The notes under the pieces were generated by a model. That model was not told the origin of the DNA. It was given only the letters and a program-made list of their open reading frames with translations, and made no database searches. From the NCBI RefSeq assembly GCF_014841215.1, contig NZ_JACYTR010000014.1:35040-99039 (forward strand): a stretch of 64,000 nucleotides of DNA. Direction: 5' to 3'. Of this stretch, positions 39,601 to 49,583 are shown one piece after another. A program made the position numbers and the translations under genes. The DNA comes from Pseudomarimonas arenosa (GTDB taxonomy: Bacteria > Pseudomonadota > Gammaproteobacteria > Xanthomonadales > Xanthomonadaceae). How positions within the stretch are numbered: the stretch's first letter is position 1; each line of letters starts with the position of its first letter.

Positions 39601-40379
39601 TCGCCGACGACCTGGTGCCGATGCAGACCAATGGGTCGGGAACACCGGTCTTCGCCGTTCCGGGCGCCGACGGCAGCGTGCTGTCGCTGCGCACCTTAAG
39701 TCGTGCGATGAACGGCATCCGGCCGATGTTCGGATTGCAGGCGGTTGGCGTGGATGGCAAGCGTGAACCGCTCGGCTCCATACGCGCGATGGCGAAAGCC
39801 AACATCGACACCCTTGCGGCATTGAAGGACTGCAGCAAGCTGAGTCTGCTCGGCTATTCCAATGGCGCCGTGGTCGCTTTTGAGATGGCGCATCAACTGC
39901 TGAAGAACAACATCGAGGTTGAGCGTCTGGTGCTGGTGGATTGCCGCTGTCCGGGGCCGTCCATCCGCAGTCTCTCGGATGAGATTGCCGAGGCCTTCGT
40001 CAGTCTGATCAATTCGCTCGGGGGAAAATTCCAGATGGATGCCGACGAGTTCCGCGAAGTACCTGAGGACCGGTGGGCCGACTATCTCTACGAACTCGTC
40101 CAGCGCAATGGTTTCTGGATGCCGAAAGAGAATTTCTCGCTCGCCTATCGGCTTTCGCTCGCCAACGAGAAGGCCTGCCGCAGCTATCGGCCGAAAAAGC
40201 TGCCGAAAGCCTGCGACACGGTGGTCGTCCGTGCGACGCGCAGTAACGGCGACCAGCCGCCGGCATTGGGCTGGAACAAGGTGCTAGCCAATCCCGCCGA
40301 TTGCATCGATGTCGATGCCGACCATCTGTCGGTGGTCGGCGCCGATGGCAGCGCCGTGATCGCGAGGATCTTCCAATGA
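36639..40379 (+). CDS. Terminal trans-AT PKS: ACP-KS0-ACP-TE
   Basis: 1246 residues from ATG 36639, overlapping the aminotransferase stop. ACP1: Ser 41 in GMDSII. An Ala/Pro/Thr linker and a small helical segment follow (about 125-175). The KS spans about 200-625 with Cys 361 (NASCASSG), and His 535 in NIGH is present. However, the HGTGT loop reads EVDGYATKWGD with Asp 496 in place of histidine, so it is a non-elongating KS0. ACP2: Ser 898 in GFDSVA. The thioesterase (about 990-1246) has Ser 1074 in GYSNGA and a C-terminal ADHLS histidine (1229). The chain would be aminated on ACP1, passed without extension through KS0 to ACP2, and released as an acid or by cyclisation. Confidence 0.93.
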   Translation: MSAVAELPLLDTIANTVASTLKIPVDRLDVDAAFDSFGMDSIIAIELMTNLSKQLKVSITPAQLTAVNSIRELAGLIGDSMNEAPATPLPKPQPSVTKPPTAAAAKTSTAAATVPRRRAEVRQPSRTDRAGGLGRMLAFVRDEYGLDLHDEGFTSKQALIDHLLEHHADALSQYYGLSADARSAEASEVQAVGRPAGNTGIAVVGMACTFADANTPEALWHNLIEQRSLIAPLKRSRWGADAYAAPRWGALIEDVDRFDPAFFGLSDDEARLCDPQERLVTQALYHALQHAGLRADKLRGTRTGLFLGYEYAEYEHHLRRNLHRIPNAPALSSSSPIYYLANRISFLYDFKGPSEVVNASCASSGLAIHRACQSLAQGECDVAICGGVSLNLFEGDYAAIARYGLLSPDGSCGVFDDTANGFTRGEGVGLLVLTRLDDAERDNRRIFAKVVATHQNNRGRASFISEIKHESITQVIVECYEKHGIAPNSVRYIEVDGYATKWGDSFEFEGIKNAFDATTGEKHCALGSIKGNIGHVEPASGVASAIKVALSLHHKQFPATITKKTLNAFIDIESKAHPLYIADHPLPFDTLRRGDEPIRAGVNSFSDSGVNVHLLFEEYRSDRGAPRAEQGERQLFVFSARTRETLQESLALMRESLEESLALCGSRLPLEDMAYTLQLATVPMEHRLAIVAGSHKELNDALARAAKHLTEHTSVDGNGPIFIGGPKERDNARVFDVIKSQIGDDKLLENLREGRLKDIALLWVGGIDMPWERHWREVVLTRRRNAQALPQLVDIPPYPFAKHRYWLDFDHTDTSPQVQIPTVARPQKANSERDAGSGPEVVRKWRFVDTLAEGERAEALEAEDKIVLFLAQEAAELLRVPRADVDVDLEFLELGFDSVAMAALIQKTIGLLGENISPSVVFNHPDIKRLGRHLADSYRAKIDSIHVLGTAEASNASSASSAVSRARLLRAATAKTDLETWFVSRDAVADDLVPMQTNGSGTPVFAVPGADGSVLSLRTLSRAMNGIRPMFGLQAVGVDGKREPLGSIRAMAKANIDTLAALKDCSKLSLLGYSNGAVVAFEMAHQLLKNNIEVERLVLVDCRCPGPSIRSLSDEIAEAFVSLINSLGGKFQMDADEFREVPEDRWADYLYELVQRNGFWMPKENFSLAYRLSLANEKACRSYRPKKLPKACDTVVVRATRSNGDQPPALGWNKVLANPADCIDVDADHLSVVGADGSAVIARIFQ

Positions 40380-40499
40380 CCACCGATGGCACGGGCAGGA
40401 CCCGCCACGCATCGCCGCATCGAACCTTCAACTCACCTGTCTTTGCAGGGGCGTCGAACCTCCGCAGTTCAATCACCTTCACCAACAGGAAGCGCATTC

Positions 40500-43066
<2,567 letters not shown>

Positions 43067-43070
<4 letters not shown>

Positions 43071-43990
43071 AGACCGCTTGCAGCTTTGTTCTCGCAGCCC
43101 TGTTCCTGGTCGCTGCGACTGTATCCCGCGCCCAGGACGCCCTGGAGATCATGACCAAGGTGGACGATGTGACGAATCACAGCTATTCGTCGTCAGTTCG
43201 CCAGATGAAGTTCTCGACCTGCCGCTACAACGTCAGCGGCGGGAAGCTGTCCTGCGTCGAGAAGCCGCGCGTGGTGATCTTCGACTCGTTCAGCAAGACC
43301 CGTCGCCCTCCGGGGCGGCGTGACCTCGACTTCAAGGCGCTCGATGTGATCATCCAGCCGGTCAGCGACAAGAACACGGCGATGTTGTCCTGGGGATACG
43401 CCGAAGACGACAAGGCTTCGGACTTCTGGGTGTATCTGCCTGTATTGAGCAAGGTAAAGCGCATCGTGTCGGTCGCCGACAGCGGCGAGAGTGGCGCCGT
43501 GTTCGGTTCGGAAGTGTCGGCCGAAGACGCGGACGTCAGGAAGGTGAAGGACTACACCTACACCTTGCTCGGCGAGGACACCTACCGTGACCGTTCGGTG
43601 TGGAAGATCGAGTTGACCCCGACCGATAGTCGCCGCAAGCGATCCTTCTACGGCCGCATCGTCGCCTACGTCGACAAGGAGCGCTTCATCGTGCTGAAGG
43701 AGGATCTCTACGACCGCAGCGGTAGGCATTACAAGCAGTTTTCGGCGCAGGATGTGGAACAGATCGGCGATGTGTGGATGGTGATAAGGGCTTCGATGAA
43801 CAACCTCACCAAGCGCCGGATCACCGTCTGGGAGCATCCTGACATCGTGCTCAATGTGGACATCGATGAAGAGTTCCTGAGCCAGCGGTCGCTGACCGAC
43901 TTTGCCTTCCGCGAGCGTCATATGCAGACCTACCGTCAGTACTTGGTCCAAGGGAAAGATCGGGCACTGCAGGTGGCGGCCAAGCCATGA
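43067..43990 (+). CDS. LolA-like outer-membrane lipoprotein-sorting family protein
   Basis: This 307-residue protein has a clear signal peptide (MKTACSFVLAALFLVAATVS, cleavage near SRAQ). The mature part is rich in beta strands, with segments such as SDFWVYLPVLSKVKRI and DYTYTLLGEDTYRDRSVWKIEL. These are typical of the LolA-like partners that accompany MMPL/RND pumps. It is expected in the periplasm, carrying a hydrophobic ligand from the pump toward the outer membrane. ATGA overlaps on both sides tie it to the transporter and to the oxidoreductase. Confidence 0.82.
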
Positions 43991-45303
43991 GCGCGACTCG
44001 GTCCGGAGACGGCGAAATCTACGATTGCATCGTGGTCGGCTCCGGCACTGCCGGCGCCGTGATTGCGCGCGAACTCAGTGGTCGGGGGCAAAAGGTGCTG
44101 ATCCTTGAGCGGGGGCAATACCTCCCGCTCAAGGAGACGGTCTGGACGCTCGGGTCGATGATCAATGAGGTACCTGTGGCCGACAAGCTCAAGGAGGCCA
44201 GGGTGTACGCCGCAGGCGGCTCGAGCGCGCTGTATCTGGCGGTGATGGACGAACCGCCGATCGATGCCTATCGCGCGCTCGGGATCGATCTCAAGCCCGC
44301 CTACGATGAGATCCGTCGGCAGGTTCCGCTGGCCGAGATGCCCGATGCGTTGATGAGCCCACAGTCGAAGAGGATGCGGGGCGCCGCCATTGCGGCCGGC
44401 TTCGACTGGAAGAAGAAGCTGATGCTGATCGACCAGTCGAAGTGCAGCGGCGTCTATTCATACGAGGCCAAGTGGAAGGCGCTGACCTTCGTCGACGATG
44501 CCGTGCGTCAGGGCGCAGTGCTCAAGTGTCAGACCCCGGTCGAACGGATACTGATCGAAAACGGTCGCGCGGTCGGCGTGGAATGTCGGGTTAAGCAGGG
44601 CGCATTCGGTAGCCGCGCCGTCAAATACCTGGCGGATCGAGTCGTGGTCTGCGCGGGTTCGCTGGCGACACCGCTGCTGCTGCGTGCCAGCGGTCTGCAT
44701 CAGGTCGCTGCCGGAGGCTATTTCATCGATCCCAGCTTCACCCTGTTCGGGCGCGTGCCGGGCCTTCGCGGCGTCGACAGTTTCTGTGGCGTGATGGAAA
44801 TGACGCTGGAAGAGGGCATCGTTCTGAAGGACGCGAACGTCCACAAACTGCCGTTTCGTTTGCTCATGCTGCAGTTCATGCAGTTTGCGCGGATGTTCGC
44901 TTATCCCGAGCACCTCGGGATCACGGTGATGGCCCATGACGAAGTCGGGGGTGGGCTGTCTGCCGATGGTCGCTACCACAAGACACTCAATGCCGCGGTG
45001 TTCGACAAACTCGCGCGCGGCGAGAAGGCGGCGCGGGCGATTCTCGAACGCGCCGGTGCCCGCGACGTGTTCAAGGCGCCGATGTTCTCCGGTGGCGCCC
45101 TCGGAACGCTGCGCGTTGGCAGCGACGTCGACGCGAGACTCGAAACCAGCGTGCGCAGTCTCCACGTCTGCGACGCCTCGTTGATCCCGGAGAACGGACG
45201 AGTTGCGCCGACCCTCACCCTGCTTTGCCTGGCGAAGTATCTCGCCGACACCCTGACCCAAACCCGGAGCGCGCCGGCTGAATCGGGGGCCGTGGCGGCA
45301 TGA
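43987..45303 (+). CDS. GMC-type FAD oxidoreductase, divergent
   Basis: An N-terminal FAD-binding Rossmann motif (IVVGSGTAGAVIARELSG) and a C-terminal DASLIPENGRVAPTLTL place this 438-residue protein in the glucose-methanol-choline oxidoreductase group. It is shorter than typical members (500 or more). The usual HxxGTxRMG near the C-terminus reads ALGTLRVG, and the NPT of the C-terminal signature reads APT, so the classical active-site His and Asn are not evident. It probably oxidises an alcohol or modifies the polyketide. A reduced or altered catalytic role is possible. Confidence 0.8.
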   Translation: MSATRSGDGEIYDCIVVGSGTAGAVIARELSGRGQKVLILERGQYLPLKETVWTLGSMINEVPVADKLKEARVYAAGGSSALYLAVMDEPPIDAYRALGIDLKPAYDEIRRQVPLAEMPDALMSPQSKRMRGAAIAAGFDWKKKLMLIDQSKCSGVYSYEAKWKALTFVDDAVRQGAVLKCQTPVERILIENGRAVGVECRVKQGAFGSRAVKYLADRVVVCAGSLATPLLLRASGLHQVAAGGYFIDPSFTLFGRVPGLRGVDSFCGVMEMTLEEGIVLKDANVHKLPFRLLMLQFMQFARMFAYPEHLGITVMAHDEVGGGLSADGRYHKTLNAAVFDKLARGEKAARAILERAGARDVFKAPMFSGGALGTLRVGSDVDARLETSVRSLHVCDASLIPENGRVAPTLTLLCLAKYLADTLTQTRSAPAESGAVAA

Positions 45304-45370
45304 CCGCCGCCTCCCCGCGAGCGGCGCTCGCCTCCCACCATCCAACTCATCGCAACGATAGGAAGACACC

Positions 45371-46135
45371 ATGAGCAACGTATCGAATACCACGAGCACC
45401 AACCAAGCTGCCGTCGCTAAGAAGATCAAGGATCCGCTCTGGAAGAGGCTCTACTTCGCGTTCAGTTTGTTCGTAATGGCGGTGCTCGTCGCGCATTTCA
45501 CCTGGCAGGCCTCCGGGTCGGCCGAATGGAAGCTCGCCAAGGACGAGGATGGCATTCAGGTTTACTTGTTGAAGGCGCCGGGTGATCCGCTACTCAAAGC
45601 ACGGACAGTGATGGAGGGCGACTACACCCTGACCCAACTGACCTCGCAGCATCTTGTCGTCGGCGACACGCTGGAGAATTGCATCGAATGGGTTCCCGGA
45701 TGCAAGGAAATGACCCGTATCCAGGATTTCGACCCGGTGCGCGGCTACGACAAGGACATGTGGCGCGTCGAGCTGCCTGGGCCGTTCGCCGATCGTGAGC
45801 TGCTGATCACCACGATGTTCGATCAGAACGAGCAGACCAAGGAGGTCGTGCTCGACGTGGTGGGCCTCCCCAACACCTTGCCGCATACGCCCGGCGTGGT
45901 GCGGATCGAGCGGATTCACAACCGCTGGACCTACACGCCGAAGCCCAACGGCAAGGTCGAAGTATCGCTGATCCAGGACGTTGATCTGCCCGGCATCGGC
46001 TTCTTTCCCTACTTCCTGATGAACATGACCCTGGTCGATGAGAGCCACAAGTTTTTTGCGACCACGTTGCGCAGCACCTTGAAGGAAGACAAGTACGTCA
46101 ACGCCAAGCTGGACTTCATCAGCGACATCCGCTGA
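45371..46135 (+). CDS. START-domain protein with N-terminal membrane anchor
   Basis: The 254-residue protein has one predicted membrane helix (LYFAFSLFVMAVLVAHFTWQ, about residues 27-46) followed by a START/SRPBCC-type lipid-binding domain of about 200 residues (WKLAKDEDGIQVYLLKAPG near the start, FPYFLMNMTLVDESHKFF near the end). Such domains bind hydrophobic ligands. The position after the exporter genes suggests handling of a hydrophobic product at the membrane. Direct enzymatic activity is not indicated. Confidence 0.82.
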   Translation: MSNVSNTTSTNQAAVAKKIKDPLWKRLYFAFSLFVMAVLVAHFTWQASGSAEWKLAKDEDGIQVYLLKAPGDPLLKARTVMEGDYTLTQLTSQHLVVGDTLENCIEWVPGCKEMTRIQDFDPVRGYDKDMWRVELPGPFADRELLITTMFDQNEQTKEVVLDVVGLPNTLPHTPGVVRIERIHNRWTYTPKPNGKVEVSLIQDVDLPGIGFFPYFLMNMTLVDESHKFFATTLRSTLKEDKYVNAKLDFISDIR

Positions 46136-46165
46136 GCAGGATTCCCGCGGGTACTGAACCCAACC

Positions 46166-46192
46166 ATGACCGAGAACGGAACCAGACCATGA
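46166..46192 (+). promoter_or_regulatory. Possible 8-codon upstream frame overlapping the P450 start
   Basis: ATG 46166 opens a frame encoding MTENGTRP whose TGA overlaps the P450 ATG by ATGA. The first ten bases (ATGACCGAGA) are repeated at the P450 start, so this looks like a small local duplication of the initiation region. It may permit coupled initiation or simply be the trace of the duplication. No strong ribosome-binding site precedes either ATG. Confidence 0.3.
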
Positions 46193-47451
46193 CCGAGACG
46201 ACCCAAGAAGCCGAGACGATCGAAGAAACCGGGACCCAAGAAACCGGCACGACCCCGGAACTCTTCAACCCGTTCCTGCCGGGCTTCGACGAGAACCCGT
46301 ACGAGCACTACCGGACGCTGCGCGACACCCACCCGGTGCAGGAGCACCCGATGGGGTTCTGGTTCCTGACCCGGCACGCCGATATCGCCACCCTGTTGCG
46401 CGACGCCCGGCTGTCGGTGGCGGACCGCAACCTTGCGGCCGGCCCGATGCGCGATCAGTACGAAAAACTGATCGCCGACGCACCGGTCAAACTGGTGACC
46501 ATGATGGACAGTGACCCGCCGGATCACACCCGACTGCGTTCGTTGGTGGGCAAGGTGTTCACGCCGCGCTCGATCGCCGCGCTGGAGCCCATGGTGACCG
46601 AACTGGTTGACGAGTCACTGGACCGCATCGCCGATGCCGGCTCGGCCAACCTGATCGACGCACTCGCGTTCCCGTTGCCGTTCGCGGTGATCACGGCGAT
46701 GCTCGGCATGCCGGACACCGATCCCAAGCAGCTGCTCGAGTTGACCGAGACGCTGGTGGTCGCGCTGGAACCGGTCACCGATCCCGACCTGATGACCGCG
46801 ATTGTCAAGGCCGAGGTCGAGTTGTCCGAGATGATGCGAGAGGTCATCGCCTGGAAGCGGAACAACCCGGCCGACGATCTGCTGACCGCGCTCATCCAGG
46901 CAGACCATAACGGCGACTTTCTCTCCAACGATGAACTGGTGGCTCAGGTCCTGCTGCTGTACATGGCCGGTCACCATACGACCGTCAACCTGATCGGCAA
47001 CGGTGTCACCGCACTGCTGCGCCACCCCGAGCAACTTGCGCTGCTGCAGTCGAACCCGGACCTCATCGGCAACGCCGTTGAGGAGTTTCTCCGCTACGAC
47101 AGCCCGATCCACCAGACCCGCCGGATCACCCTCACCCCGTACCAGATCGGTGGTCGGGAGATTCCGGCCGGCGCGATGATCATCGCCTGCCTCGGCGCGG
47201 CCAACCGCGACGAGCGGGCGTTCGGCGCGGACGCCGACGCCCTGCGGCTCGATCGTGAGAACGCCCGCCATCACGTGTCGTTCAGCGCCGGCGCCCACCA
47301 CTGCCTCGGCTCTGCACTTGCCCGGGTAGAGGGCCGGGTGGCGATCAGCCGGCTGGTGACTCGGTTCCCCAAATTGGCGCTATCAGGTCGGGTGCGCTGG
47401 AACGGCCGGATCAATCTGCGCGGCGCGTCGGATGTCCCGATCAGCGTGTAG
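46189..47451 (+). CDS. Cytochrome P450, bacterial class I
   Basis: A 420-residue soluble P450. The I-helix has MAGHHTTVN, the K-helix ExxR is EEFLR, and the heme loop is FSAGAHHCLG with Cys 372. It needs ferredoxin and a reductase, neither of which is encoded here. A Thr/Glu-rich tail of about 20 residues precedes the fold (start of ELFNPFLPGFDENPYEHY). Codon use and sequence style (many CCG, CGG, GACC runs) look more like actinobacterial P450s than the neighbouring genes, suggesting acquisition by transfer. It is a likely late-stage hydroxylase or epoxidase of the polyketide. Confidence 0.93.
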   Translation: MTETTQEAETIEETGTQETGTTPELFNPFLPGFDENPYEHYRTLRDTHPVQEHPMGFWFLTRHADIATLLRDARLSVADRNLAAGPMRDQYEKLIADAPVKLVTMMDSDPPDHTRLRSLVGKVFTPRSIAALEPMVTELVDESLDRIADAGSANLIDALAFPLPFAVITAMLGMPDTDPKQLLELTETLVVALEPVTDPDLMTAIVKAEVELSEMMREVIAWKRNNPADDLLTALIQADHNGDFLSNDELVAQVLLLYMAGHHTTVNLIGNGVTALLRHPEQLALLQSNPDLIGNAVEEFLRYDSPIHQTRRITLTPYQIGGREIPAGAMIIACLGAANRDERAFGADADALRLDRENARHHVSFSAGAHHCLGSALARVEGRVAISRLVTRFPKLALSGRVRWNGRINLRGASDVPISV

Positions 47452-47600
47452 GGTTGCGCCCGAATGCTCGCAAGGGGCGAAGCGCTCGTCGACGTCGGGT
47501 AACGCCCGCCGTCGACGGGTGGGCAGCAGGGGCGTGCTCCTGCGTTGCGCGTTCACAGCTGTGGACTCCTCGCGCTGAAAATATTGCCAAGAGGCATCAC

Positions 47601-48020
47601 ATGAATCTTCGCAGAGTCAGATATCTGCTCCGGCTGATGGAAACGTCAAGCCTGGCCGAAGTTGAGGTCCGGGACAATGGAGTGGATCTTCGTGTTACCC
47701 GATCGCCCCGGAGTGCGGCGTCCCTCGCTCAGCATCAGTCACCGACTATCTGCAGCCTCAGCCAGGCCGAAGCGAGTGGTCCAGATGAACACATCGTTCG
47801 TTCGCCTAGGGTTGGTATCTGCTATGCCTCGCCCGGTCCGGATCAGCCTCCGTTCGTGAGTATCGGAGGGACTGTCCAGCGCGGGGATACTCTGGGAATC
47901 GTATCGGCACTGAGCACTGTTAGCCCCATCAAGGCACACGCGTCCGGGACGATGCTCAGAATCCTGGTTGAGAACGGACAGCCAGTTGAGTTCGATCAGC
48001 CATTGTTCGTGATCGGATAG
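47601..48020 (+). CDS. AccB-like (biotin carboxyl carrier) protein lacking the biotinylated lysine
   Basis: The 139-residue protein starts at ATG 47601 behind AAGAGG. Its N-terminus (RRVRYLLRLMETSSLAEVEV) and C-terminal domain (VRSPRVGICYASPG, VSIGGTVQRGDTLGIV, ILVENGQPVEFDQPLFVIG) align closely with AccB of bacterial acetyl-CoA carboxylase. The hairpin that should read AMKM reads ALST, with Ser 105 in the biotinyl-lysine position. It therefore cannot be biotinylated in the normal way. It could act as a regulator of AccC or as a structural or recruited domain supplying malonyl-CoA to the PKS, or it may be a decaying duplicate. The first third is normal in length and there is no frameshift. 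Confidence 0.82.
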   Translation: MNLRRVRYLLRLMETSSLAEVEVRDNGVDLRVTRSPRSAASLAQHQSPTICSLSQAEASGPDEHIVRSPRVGICYASPGPDQPPFVSIGGTVQRGDTLGIVSALSTVSPIKAHASGTMLRILVENGQPVEFDQPLFVIG

Positions 48021-48105
48021 CCCGGTTGCCATGTGTCTGACTGCCCTGACGAGTAGTTCCGAAAATATTGATCCGGTTAAGACATTATCTCGCTGGAGCA
48101 ATAAT

Positions 48106-48179
48106 GGCCGGGTTGTAGAGTGGTTATGCAGCGGATTGCAAATCCGCCTACGCCGGTTCGATTCCGGCCCAAGCCTCCA
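48106..48179 (+). tRNA. tRNA-Cys (anticodon GCA), acceptor stem with two mismatches
   Basis: The 74-nt sequence folds as tRNA-Cys with the CCA end encoded. The anticodon loop is TTGCAAA within a perfect 5-bp stem (GCGGA/TCCGC), and the T arm is a perfect GCCGG/CCGGC around TTCGATT. The discriminator base is T. The acceptor stem is irregular: GGCCGGG faces CCAAGCC, so pairs 4-69 (C/A) and 5-68 (G/A) do not form, and the D stem has a T-G wobble. An intrinsic terminator follows at 48195. Either this is a working but unusual tRNA-Cys, perhaps a second copy, or it is degenerating. Confidence 0.88.
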
Positions 48180-48194
48180 TAAAAGCAATGACTC

Positions 48195-48220
48195 AAGGCG
48201 AACCTGTGGGTCGCCTTTTT
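48195..48220 (+). terminator. Intrinsic terminator after tRNA-Cys
   Basis: Stem AAGGCGA (48195-48201) and TCGCCTT (48211-48217), 7 bp, with a 9-nt loop, followed by TTTC. It lies 15 nt after the tRNA CCA end. The remaining stretch from 48221 to 48448 shows no gene or motif that I recognise. Confidence 0.8.
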
Positions 48221-48448
48221 CATTATTGCGCCCAAATCAGACCCGAGCCACTCAAGATCGCGTGGCGGCGTACCGAAGTAATGGATGTTCGCAGTCACAA
48301 TCCGACAGCCACGAATTGCGTCTGCTCGCCTGTGACCACCCACGCGCCTCACGGAGTGGGCTACGTATTGGCTCGGCTCTGGCAAACCCTCCGTGCAGCC
48401 GAGGGTTCACAGCGCCGCCACAGCAAGAAGTCTTGATCGGGATCTAGA

Positions 48449-49189
48449 ATGTCAGGCAACACTCGGTCCGACGATCCCCCTCATGCTTTCGATGCTGCGG
48501 CTAGCGGCATCGAATGGCCGAGGCTGGCGCCGGAAGTGCTGGTTGTAGAAGTCGGGCGCCGAGGCTTCACGAACTTCAACTACATCGTGTTTGATCGGAT
48601 CAGCCGCGATGCCGTCATTGTCGATCCAGCCTGGGAGCTGGATCGACTGGTGGCCATGATTGATCAACATAGGCTCCGGCTGCGCGCGGTGCTGATCACC
48701 CACTCGCATCCCGATCATCTGAATCTGGCGGAACCGATCGCCGAACACTTTGACTGCTCGATCTGGATGTCGCCGCAAGAGGTGGCCTGGGCCAGGTTTC
48801 AGTCAGATCGCCTGCGCTGTATAGCGGAGGCGCGCTGGCGCATCGGCACCCTCGAGGTCGAAGCGCTGCTGACCCCAGGCCATACCCCCGGTTGCGTGTG
48901 CTATCGGATAGTCGACAACCTGTTCAGCGGGGATGTGCTGTTTGCCGAGGGCTGTGGTCTATGTATGTCGAACAATGCCGCCCAGCAGATGTTCGACAGC
49001 CTTGAGCTGCTCAAGCAACAGCTCGCCGGCAACTCTCGTATCTACCCCGGCCACAGCTACGGCAAACCACCCGGGCAGCTATTCGCCAATGTGCTGCGCG
49101 ACAATATTTACTTGCAATTCAAAGACCCCGACAGCTTCGTCCGCTTCCGCATGCGAAGTGGGCAAGGTTGGATGAAGGCGTTCAGGTGA
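48449..49189 (+). CDS. Metallo-beta-lactamase-fold hydrolase, PksB/BaeB (glyoxalase II) type
   Basis: This 246-residue protein shows the full zinc ligand set: THSHPDHLN (HxHxDH), a TPGHTPG histidine, FSGDVLF with the bridging Asp, and a late YPGHSYG histidine. Small zinc hydrolases of this group (PksB, BaeB) are common in trans-AT PKS clusters, where they are thought to hydrolyse acyl thioesters. ETHE1-type persulfide dioxygenases share the wider fold, but I see no specific signature for them. It lies beyond the tRNA-Cys, so it may be the last gene of the cluster or a core-genome neighbour. Confidence 0.85.
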   Translation: MSGNTRSDDPPHAFDAAASGIEWPRLAPEVLVVEVGRRGFTNFNYIVFDRISRDAVIVDPAWELDRLVAMIDQHRLRLRAVLITHSHPDHLNLAEPIAEHFDCSIWMSPQEVAWARFQSDRLRCIAEARWRIGTLEVEALLTPGHTPGCVCYRIVDNLFSGDVLFAEGCGLCMSNNAAQQMFDSLELLKQQLAGNSRIYPGHSYGKPPGQLFANVLRDNIYLQFKDPDSFVRFRMRSGQGWMKAFR

Positions 49190-49392
49190 CAGGGTTCATC
49201 GGTAGGCCGGCATCGACCCTGTAGACCAAGCGACACGCAGATGCTCGCCCGTCAGCCGCCCGACAAGGCGGGCTCACCGATTCGGTCGCCTGAGTCCGGT
49301 TCGATGAAACAGCGCAGAGGCGGCCAGCCGCTCGCTTCACCGAGCCAAGTCCCGTAAGATTGCGCCGTACGACCTGAGCGGGGCTGTGGTGG
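49190..49392 (+). other. Intergenic stretch with no recognised gene
   Basis: Between the metallo-hydrolase stop and the promoter-like site at 49393 I see no open frame with a ribosome-binding site, no tRNA and no terminator. It forms the probable boundary between the biosynthetic region and the rimP operon. Confidence 0.5.
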
Positions 49393-49421
49393 TTGCAAAA
49401 TCACTGCCGCTTGCCTAAGAT
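49393..49421 (+). promoter_or_regulatory. Sigma70-type promoter candidate for the rimP leader
   Basis: TTGCAA (49393-49398) and TAAGAT (49416-49421) are separated by 17 nt, with 4 of 6 consensus bases in each box. It is placed about 200 nt before rimP and upstream of two terminators, consistent with a leader transcript that can be stopped early. Confidence 0.5.
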
Positions 49422-49498
49422 GAGCGGCTCAGTGGGACTCGGACAGGTTCTGTCAGATAATGAACGGAGCCTGCCCCCGCTACCAGTTTTGGTAACGC

Positions 49499-49528
49499 AA
49501 GAGCCTCCTCGTGAGGCTCTTTCGTTTT
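49499..49528 (+). terminator. First intrinsic terminator in the rimP leader
   Basis: A perfect 9-bp stem, AAGAGCCTC (49499-49507) with GAGGCTCTT (49513-49521), has a 5-nt loop and is followed by TCGTTTT. It would end a transcript of roughly 95 nt starting near 49428, which also contains small hairpins (GACAG/CTGTC and TACCA/TGGTA). Confidence 0.75.
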
Positions 49529-49583
49529 CCGAGGCGGTAAATCAAGGAATCGATTTGCCTGCAGGACCAACCTGGTTTCATGG

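Noticed and set aside
47454..47600. N-terminal extension of the AccB-like protein
   Set aside because: The upstream residues are Arg/Ala-rich with no similarity to AccB, while ATG 47601 has a ribosome-binding site and a matching family N-terminus.
48106..49400. Integration site (att) at the tRNA-Cys 3' end
   Set aside because: I looked for a second copy of the tRNA 3' segment and for an integrase nearby and saw neither; the left end of the cluster is outside the window.
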